Shown in pieces: positions 58,219 through 64,000 of a stretch of 64,000 nt of DNA. The notes below the pieces were generated by a model. It searched no databases, was not told the DNA's origin, and saw nothing but the letters and a program-made list of their open reading frames with translations. Positions within the stretch are counted from its first letter, which is position 1; every line of letters begins with the position of its first letter. The translations under genes were made by a program, and so were the position numbers. Source of the DNA: Acidobacteriota bacterium (lineage in GTDB: Bacteria; Acidobacteriota; Vicinamibacteria; Vicinamibacterales; UBA2999); NCBI GenBank assembly GCA_018000455.1, contig JAGNJW010000010.1:62001-126000 (forward strand), in the 5' to 3' direction.

Positions 58219-60884
58219 CGGCCGCCGCTCTCAGGCGTCTGGCGTTCGGACTCATCACGCTGGGCGCGTGGCTCGTGCCCGGCGCCCTCCGCGCCGGCTG
58301 GCGCCAGCAGTGGCGGGCCGATCTCTGGCACCGGTGCGACGCACTCGAACGCGCCGGCCTCGTCAATGCTCACACCAGCCGGGCGCTGGTGGAGCGTGCG
58401 GCCGGCGCCTTGTGGCACGCCGCCTGGCTGCGGTTCGGTCGAAGAGGAGCACACACGATGCTGCACGATCTCAAGCACGCCGCGCGCACGCTGGCCGGCC
58501 GTCCCGCCTTCACCACCATCGCCGTGCTCACCCTGGCGATCGGCATCGGTGCCAACACGGTGATCTTCAGCTGGATCGAGGCCACGCTGCTCTCCCCGCT
58601 GCCGGGAATCACCAGAGCCGACTCGGTCGCAGCGCTGCTGGTGACGACGCGCACCCGGCAGGACATCAACCTCTCCTATCCCAACTACATCGACCTGCGC
58701 GACGGCGCGGTGCCGGGCGTGCAGAGCATGGCCGTCTTCACCGCCGGCGCACTCAGCCTGCGCAACGGCCAGGGCGCCGAGCGGATCTGGGGCGCGGTCG
58801 TCTCGGGCAACCTGTTCGACACACTCGGCGTCGGCGCCGAGCGCGGCCGGGTCTTTACGGTCGACGACGATCGCAACCCCGGCGGCCATCCCGTGGCGAT
58901 CATCACCGACCGGGCCTGGCATACGCGATTCAGCGCCCGGGAGGACATCGTCGGCACGCCGATCGTGCTGAACGAGACGACCTTCACCGTCGTCGGCGTG
59001 ACGCCGCCGGGATTTCACGGCCCGCAGGCACTCATCGCGCTCGACGTCTTCATCCCGGTCTCCATGCAGGCCACGCTCATCCCCGGCGACCGCCTGGCCG
59101 CCCGCGGCTCCGGCTGGCTGCAGGGGCTCGTGCGCCTGGCGCCCGGCGCCACGCTCGACCGCGTCCAGGCCGGCCTCGACGTGGCGGCGGCACGCCTCGC
59201 CACGGCGTATCCCGAAGCCAACGCCGAGCGTGGCTTGCGACTCTTTCCGCTCTGGCGCCAGCCGACGGGCGGCACCGCGCAGATGTTGCCGGTGATGGCC
59301 GTGCTCGGCGGCGTGGTGGCGGTGCTGCTGGCGCTGGTCTGCGCCAACCTGGCGGGGCTGCTGCTGGCGCGCGCCAGTGGCCGGCAACGCGAGTTCGCCG
59401 TGCGCGTATCGCTCGGTGCCAGCCGCTGGCAGGTGGCGCGCCTGCTGGTCGCCGAGACGACGGTGCTGGCGGTCGTGGCCGGCGGTCTGGCCGCGTTGGT
59501 CACCGTCTGGAGCGGCAATCTGCTCCTGGCTTTCATCCCGCCGCTGCCGATTCCGATCGCCATCGATGCCGGGCTGAGTCTGCGCGTGCTGCTCTTCTCA
59601 TCGGCGGTCAGTCTGATGGCCGGCCTCGCGCTCGGCCTGCTGCCCGGCCTGCAGGCGACCCGCAGCGATCTCGTCGGGCCGCTCAAGGACGGCGCGAACA
59701 TGGGCGGCAGCGCCGTGCGCGGCCGTCTGCGCCAGGGCCTCATCGTGGCCCAGGTGGCGCTGGCTTTGGTGCTGCTCGTCAGCGCCGGTCTGTTCCTGCG
59801 CACGCTCGTGGCAGCCGAACATCTCGATGTCGGCTTCAGCGCGCGCCAGGGGCTGGTGGGCGTCATCGACCTGACTGGCGCCGGCGGCGACGAGGCCCGC
59901 TCGCTCGCCACCTATCGCGCCATCACCGAGGCGCTTGGCGCGCTGCCCGGCGTGGAAGCGGCCGCCGTTGGACAGCGGCTGCCCCTCAACGCCCTCGACA
60001 GCAGCGATCGCTCGGTCGAGGTCGAAGGCTACACGTCATCACCTGGCGAGGAGATGACGATTTTCTATGCCTCGATCGGCCCACGCTACTTCGACACGCT
60101 CGGTCTGCCGCTCGTGGACGGCCGTGACGTGAGCGAGCGCGACGCGGCCGACGCGCCGCCGGTGGTCGTCGTCAACCAGACCATGGCGCGCCGCTACTGG
60201 CCGGGCCGCTCGGCGCTGGGCGGCCGGGTCAAGATCGGCGAGCGCTGGGCGGAGGTCGTCGGCGTCGCCCACGATGCGAAGTACATGAGCCTCAGCGAGC
60301 CGGCCCGGGCGTTCATGTACCTGCCGGTGGAGCAGGCGTTCCGACGATCGATGCGTGTCGTGCTGCGCACGACGGGCGATCCCGACGCCCTCGTGCCGGC
60401 CGTGCGCCAGGCCCTGGCCCGGGTGGCGCCAGGCGTGCCGCTGTTCGACGTGCAGACGCTGGCGCAGCATGTCGCCTTCGCGTTCTTCCTGATCGAGATG
60501 GCGGCCACGCTGCTCGCCGTGTTCGGTGCGGCGGCAGCGCTGCTGGCGGCACTCGGTCTCTACGGCGTCATCGCCCAGGGTGTGACCGCGCGCACACGTG
60601 AAATCGGCGTCCGGATGTCGCTCGGCGCGACCGCCGCCGACGTGGGCCGGCTGGTGGTGCGGCAGGGGCTCGGACTCTCCGCCGCCGGCATCGTCGTCGG
60701 GCTGGCGGGTGCGGCCGCCGTGACGCGCCTGTTCGAGAGTCAGTTGCTCGGCGTCAGTCCGCTCGATCCGGCGGCGTTTGCCGCCACCACCGGACTGCTC
60801 ACGATGACGACCCTGCTGGCGTGCGCCCTGCCGGCGTGGCGCGCGGCACGGCTCGATCCCGTCCGCGCGCTACGGGTCGACTGA
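58215..60884 (+). CDS. Duplicated MacB/FtsX-type permease (ADOP family)
   Basis: 889 residues from the ATG at 58215. After a short N-terminal prefix domain (about 1-80), two copies of a MacB-like unit follow: helix, periplasmic MacB_PCD domain (YPNYIDLRDGAVPGVQSM), then a three-helix FtsX segment with RQREFAVRVSLGASRWQVARLL (about 390); the second copy ends with TREIGVRMSLGATAADVGRLV and WRAARLDPVRALRV. No ATPase is encoded nearby, as is usual for these orphan permeases of acidobacteria. Role unknown; probably mechanotransmission or export of lipoprotein or peptide. Its 3' end overlaps the minus-strand gene at 60870 by 15 bases. Confidence 0.93.
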   Translation: MTAAALRRLAFGLITLGAWLVPGALRAGWRQQWRADLWHRCDALERAGLVNAHTSRALVERAAGALWHAAWLRFGRRGAHTMLHDLKHAARTLAGRPAFTTIAVLTLAIGIGANTVIFSWIEATLLSPLPGITRADSVAALLVTTRTRQDINLSYPNYIDLRDGAVPGVQSMAVFTAGALSLRNGQGAERIWGAVVSGNLFDTLGVGAERGRVFTVDDDRNPGGHPVAIITDRAWHTRFSAREDIVGTPIVLNETTFTVVGVTPPGFHGPQALIALDVFIPVSMQATLIPGDRLAARGSGWLQGLVRLAPGATLDRVQAGLDVAAARLATAYPEANAERGLRLFPLWRQPTGGTAQMLPVMAVLGGVVAVLLALVCANLAGLLLARASGRQREFAVRVSLGASRWQVARLLVAETTVLAVVAGGLAALVTVWSGNLLLAFIPPLPIPIAIDAGLSLRVLLFSSAVSLMAGLALGLLPGLQATRSDLVGPLKDGANMGGSAVRGRLRQGLIVAQVALALVLLVSAGLFLRTLVAAEHLDVGFSARQGLVGVIDLTGAGGDEARSLATYRAITEALGALPGVEAAAVGQRLPLNALDSSDRSVEVEGYTSSPGEEMTIFYASIGPRYFDTLGLPLVDGRDVSERDAADAPPVVVVNQTMARRYWPGRSALGGRVKIGERWAEVVGVAHDAKYMSLSEPARAFMYLPVEQAFRRSMRVVLRTTGDPDALVPAVRQALARVAPGVPLFDVQTLAQHVAFAFFLIEMAATLLAVFGAAAALLAALGLYGVIAQGVTARTREIGVRMSLGATAADVGRLVVRQGLGLSAAGIVVGLAGAAAVTRLFESQLLGVSPLDPAAFAATTGLLTMTTLLACALPAWRAARLDPVRALRVD

Positions 60885-61271
60885 CGCCGCTGGGCCGGAC
60901 TTCTGGCGCCTGGTCTTCGGCGGCGTGACCTGCACCTTGGTGGCGCGGTAGACCGTCTGGCCGTCGGGACCCTCTTCGTAGTCGACCGTGGCCACGACCG
61001 AGGCGCCGATCCAGGGCGTGAGCGACGCGATCGTCTCCTTGCGCAGACGCAGCTTTGTGTCGGCATTCACCCCGACTCTCAGGCGCCGCTCGACGCCAGA
61101 GCCAGCCTCGCGCACGTCGATCGCGATGTGGTCCGCCTCGACCCCCGCCAGCGTGCCGACGAGCGCGAGGGAGCCGTGACCGGGATGCGCGCCGGCCGGC
61201 CAGCGGCTCAGCACCGCCAGCCCGAGCGCCAGCAGCGTGGTGACGAGGATGGTCCGCCGCGTGCTCCTCAC
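60870..61271 (-). CDS. Small exported beta-rich protein, unknown function
   Basis: 133 residues from the GTG at 61271, which overlaps the M28 stop as GTGA. Signal peptide covers about residues 1-29 (LVTTLLALGLAVLSRWPAGA), followed by HPGHG. The remainder alternates beta strands (LVGTLAGVEADHIAIDV, RLRVGVNADTKLRL, ASVVATVDYEEG, VYRATKVQV), like the OB-type DUF5666 group. The C-terminus is basic. Coupling to the M28 gene suggests a shared periplasmic role. Confidence 0.68.
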   Translation of the reverse strand: MRSTRRTILVTTLLALGLAVLSRWPAGAHPGHGSLALVGTLAGVEADHIAIDVREAGSGVERRLRVGVNADTKLRLRKETIASLTPWIGASVVATVDYEEGPDGQTVYRATKVQVTPPKTRRQKSGPAASVDP

Positions 61272-62911
61272 CGCACGGTCTCCGCGGCGTGCGCCGGCCG
61301 ACCGGCGGCGGTGGCCAGGTTCCAGCAGGCCTGGTAGACGAGGCGCGCGATCTTCTCCATCTTCGCGTAGTGGATCTTCTCCGGCCGGTCGTAGACGGTG
61401 TGGTAGTCGGGGTGCAGGCCGGTCATGAAGCCGAGCGCCGGCACGCCCCGCTGCAGGAACGGCCACTGGTCGCTGCGCCGCACCAGGTTGGAGGCGTTGT
61501 TGTCGTAGCGTTTCATGAGCTGCAGGCCGATGTCCTTGTTGGCGCCCTCCATGACGGCGGCGACCTCGGGCGCGCGCGAAAAGCCCATCACGTTCACGGC
61601 GTTGGCGTTCGATTCAGCCGTCTGCACCTCGAGGCCCGTGAAGCGCGCGCCGGCACCCACCTGCACCTCCTCGTTGCGCCCGATCATGTCCATGTTGAGC
61701 ACGGCGGCGATGGTCGAAAGCGGCCTGAGCGGCGCCTCGGTGTAGGCCCAGGCGCCGAGCAGGCCACGCTCCTCGGAGTTCCAGGCGGCAAACAGCACAC
61801 TGCGCTTCGGCCGCTCGCCCAAACGCGCCGCCTCGGCGTAGGCGTCGGCGATCTCGAGCAGCGCGACGGTGCCGGATCCGTTGTCGTCGGCACCGTTGAA
61901 GATCTGGCTGCCGTCGGCGCCGTTGTGATCGAAGTGCGCCGTGACGAGCACCCACTCGTCCTTGAGGGCCGGATCGCTGCCCTCGACGAGCCCGACGACG
62001 TTGCGATCGGGCACCGTGTGCCGCACCACGCTCGTCGTGAGCGAGACGCGGGCATCTGGCAGCGGCGTCACCGCACGCGTCGTCTCGGCGGCGGCGGCCA
62101 GCTCAACCAGCGACTTACCGGTGGCCGCCACGAGCGAGGCGGCGAGCGCCGGGGAAATCTGCGCCGACGGGATGTGCAGGCGGTCGGCCCAGGTGGCCAG
62201 CATGTAGCTCTTGAGATGCGGCGGCGTCGCCGGCCAGGCGCTGCGCGCCGCCTGCTCGAAGTCTGCTGGCGCCGGATGGTTGTGGACGTCGGTGACGAAG
62301 AGCACGCCCACCGCGCCGTGTGCCTGGGCGGCAAGGGCCTTGCGCCACGCTGCGGCGGGCTCGGCCGTGACGACGCCCTCGAACGGGCTCTTCGGATCGC
62401 GTTCGCCCGGCTCGTGATCGAGCACGAGCACGATCTTGCCCTGCACATCGCCCGTGTAGTCGTCGTATCCAAGCCGCGGCGCGGTGATGCCGAAGCCGGC
62501 GAACACGACGGCCGCCGCGGCGGTGCCGCTGGCGCTGAAGCGCTGCGGATAGAACTCCTGCCCGTGCATGAAGCGCCGCACGACGCCGTCGGTGCCCGTC
62601 ACTTCGATCCCGTTGCCCTCACCGAGGGTGGCCGTCATCAGAAGGTAGTTTTGGAAGTACGAGCCACCGGGCGCCGCCGGCTTCAGCCCGGCGCGCTCGA
62701 ACCGCGCGCGGATGTAGTCACCGGTGGCGACGTTCTCGACCGTATCGGTCAGGCGGCCGCGCATCGCGTCGCCGGCCAGGAAGAAGAGGTCGGCCCGCAG
62801 GTCGGCCTCGCGGATCGACTCGATGGCAGGGGCACGCTGCCGGGCGCCCACAGCCGCGACGGCGGCCACGAGCAGGGCGGCAACGACGAGGGCGCGGCGG
62901 TCCAGTTCCAT
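61268..62911 (-). CDS. Exported M28-family aminopeptidase with PA domain
   Basis: 547 residues. ATG at 62911 has GGGAG five bases upstream; signal peptide to about residue 25. A PA insert (VVFAGFGITAP, DVQGKIVLVLDHEPG, VGVLFVTDVHNH) precedes the M28 core, in which all zinc ligands are present: TAHFDHNG, NGADDNGSGT, WNSEERGLLG, LNMDMIGRN and HPDYHTVYDRPEK. It should release N-terminal amino acids from peptides in the periplasm or outside. It is followed by the coupled small protein. Confidence 0.92.
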   Translation of the reverse strand: MELDRRALVVAALLVAAVAAVGARQRAPAIESIREADLRADLFFLAGDAMRGRLTDTVENVATGDYIRARFERAGLKPAAPGGSYFQNYLLMTATLGEGNGIEVTGTDGVVRRFMHGQEFYPQRFSASGTAAAAVVFAGFGITAPRLGYDDYTGDVQGKIVLVLDHEPGERDPKSPFEGVVTAEPAAAWRKALAAQAHGAVGVLFVTDVHNHPAPADFEQAARSAWPATPPHLKSYMLATWADRLHIPSAQISPALAASLVAATGKSLVELAAAAETTRAVTPLPDARVSLTTSVVRHTVPDRNVVGLVEGSDPALKDEWVLVTAHFDHNGADGSQIFNGADDNGSGTVALLEIADAYAEAARLGERPKRSVLFAAWNSEERGLLGAWAYTEAPLRPLSTIAAVLNMDMIGRNEEVQVGAGARFTGLEVQTAESNANAVNVMGFSRAPEVAAVMEGANKDIGLQLMKRYDNNASNLVRRSDQWPFLQRGVPALGFMTGLHPDYHTVYDRPEKIHYAKMEKIARLVYQACWNLATAAGRPAHAAETVR

Positions 62912-62983
62912 GTCGGCTCCCGGCGCCACCGTCAGCGGCGCCGGGAGGAGTCTAGCAGCCGCCTGTTCGTGGCACACTGCCCC

Positions 62984-63718
62984 ATGCGCTCGCCCAGGCC
63001 CGGGCTCGGGCTGGCCGCCCTGCTCACCACGTTCATGCTCGCCGCGCCGGTTCCGGCCTGGCAGCCACCTGCCGCCGGGCCCTGCACCGTCGAGGTCGAG
63101 CGGCAGTTGACGGCGTGGGGCGTCGAGACGCCCGCCCGGCCACGGCCGAGCGCGACCGGCATGCGGCTTTTCCACTGGCCGACGGGACACCTGGGCAAGT
63201 GGGTGGTCGAGGCGCAGGACGCGGCCGGCGCTCGCCTGGTGCGCGTAACCCCCGCCCAGCTGACCACCATCATCTGGACGGCAGCATGCCAGGCCACGAC
63301 CGAGGAGCACCCGCGGCCGCTGGCCGTTGCACCCCGTTTCGGCGACGAGGATCTCGCCCTGGCGGCCGCCGGACCTGCGCGCGGCGTCGTCTACGTGTGG
63401 TCGCCGCACATGCCGCTGTCAGTCGACGGCTATCAGGCGATTGTCACCGCGGCGTCGGCCCGCGGCATGAGTGTCGAGGTCGTGCTCGATCCGGGCGCCG
63501 ACCGCGTCTTCGCCGCGGCCGAGCGGGTGCGCGGCGGGCTGCCGGCCGCGGCGCTGCGGGTCGCCGATTCGGTGGAACTGCTGTTCCATGACGTGCTCAT
63601 CCACGCGCCGTCGGTGCAGGTCTACGGGCAGGGACGGCTCGTCGGCTCGGCGTTCCCAGGGTTCCACACCGTCAGCGAGTACGGCGCGTTTCTCGACCGC
63701 GTGCTGCCGCCCGGTTGA
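62984..63718 (+). CDS. Exported protein of unknown function
   Basis: 244 residues from the ATG at 62984, with a signal peptide (hydrophobic 9-24, then PAWQ). No Shine-Dalgarno site is obvious. Residues 30-110 form a mixed domain with two cysteines (PCTVE and ACQAT). Residues 130-240 resemble a thioredoxin-like or Rossmann alpha/beta layout: RGVVYVWSPHMPLSVDGYQ, SVEVVLDPGADRVF, then VYGQGRLVGSAFPGFHT, which matches the beta-3/beta-4 part of redoxin folds, but the CxxC is replaced by SPHM. It is divergent from the M28 gene (72 bases). Confidence 0.65.
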   Translation: MRSPRPGLGLAALLTTFMLAAPVPAWQPPAAGPCTVEVERQLTAWGVETPARPRPSATGMRLFHWPTGHLGKWVVEAQDAAGARLVRVTPAQLTTIIWTAACQATTEEHPRPLAVAPRFGDEDLALAAAGPARGVVYVWSPHMPLSVDGYQAIVTAASARGMSVEVVLDPGADRVFAAAERVRGGLPAAALRVADSVELLFHDVLIHAPSVQVYGQGRLVGSAFPGFHTVSEYGAFLDRVLPPG

Positions 63719-63750
63719 ACCTGTAACGGGCACGCCGGCGCGTGCAGCGG

Positions 63751-64000
63751 CTACTTGCAGGCCGCCAGCAGCGAGGCCTTGCGCGCATCGGTCGCCGGCT
63801 TCCAGCGCTCTTCCACGAGCTGCCGGCACTGGGCAGGCGACAGGCTGGCAAACGCCCAGGCGGCTTCCTGCGGCCGGAACGGCGTGAGCGTCGGAGCACA
63901 GCTCTGACGCCAGAGCTCGCCAATGGTGTCGGCCAGTTCACGGCGTGCCGGCGAGGTGAAGAGATCTGCGATCCGCCGTTCTGGCGCCGGATCGATCACC
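63751..64000 (-). CDS. Unknown protein, C-terminal part, cut by window edge
   Basis: At least 82 residues are readable, ending at TAG at 63751. A GTG at 63999 could be the start, but the frame may continue beyond the window. The segment is helical, with three cysteines (QSCAP, AQCRQ, AACK) and the pattern RELADTIGELWRQSCAP. I do not recognise a family. Confidence 0.55.
   Translation of the reverse strand, partial: VIDPAPERRIADLFTSPARRELADTIGELWRQSCAPTLTPFRPQEAAWAFASLSPAQCRQLVEERWKPATDARKASLLAACK

Overview
The window is high-GC chromosomal DNA densely packed with protein-coding genes. I saw no rRNA, tRNA, CRISPR array, insertion sequence or phage gene. Three things suggest an acidobacterium, probably of the Vicinamibacteria type: a PadR regulator translationally coupled to an 889-residue two-copy MacB/FtsX permease (the 'acidobacterial duplicated orphan permease' arrangement), many exported metallopeptidases (M14, M20, M28, M61), and a porin plus decaheme cytochrome pair. 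This placement is inference; there is no marker rRNA in the window.

Layout. 1-5.2 kb: 3' part of a giant cyclic beta-1,2-glucan synthase-like gene (GH94), then a small lipoprotein. 6.1-12.4 kb: M14 carboxypeptidase, an NTF2-like/outer-membrane-barrel fusion, an M20-like protein that seems to have lost metal ligands, and an RCC1-repeat remnant. 12.5-17.1 kb: furA-like regulator, katG and htpG on one strand; the regulator lacks its sensing segment. 17.3-22.6 kb: one 1768-residue secreted SdrD/Cna-B repeat protein. 22.9-27.7 kb: MFS exporter and a heterodimeric ABC exporter in one operon. 27.8-31.6 kb: P-loop kinase-like protein, methyltransferase, a 50-residue metallothionein and a UshA-like 5'-nucleotidase.

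31.7-44.9 kb is a surface-glycan region. Six head-to-tail genes on the plus strand, five of the six spaced by overlapping stop/start codons, encode a glycosidase-GT2 fusion, an ABC exporter, two glycosyltransferases, a PIG-L deacetylase and a zinc-ribbon methyltransferase. They converge on three minus-strand genes for an LtaS-like sulfatase/phosphotransferase, an AlgI-like MBOAT and an AlgJ/AlgX-like SGNH protein. Together they look like assembly, trimming, export and decoration of one glycan or glycolipid. 45.1-50.7 kb holds an MtrB/PioB-type porin with its decaheme MtrA/DmsE-type cytochrome, an NHL propeller protein and a DUF2490 outer-membrane protein, read as an extracellular electron-transfer conduit. 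50.8-54.7 kb is a tight four-gene operon (OPT transporter, DUF1177, AroM, peptidase E), read as an uncharacterised uptake and hydrolysis pathway. 54.8-64 kb has an M61-like protein without the catalytic glutamate, an APC permease, the PadR-permease pair with a clear inverted-repeat operator, an M28 aminopeptidase with a coupled small exported protein, and two unknown proteins.

Start codons were chosen from overlaps with upstream genes, Shine-Dalgarno sites and signal peptides. All functions are from reading the sequence; no database search was run.
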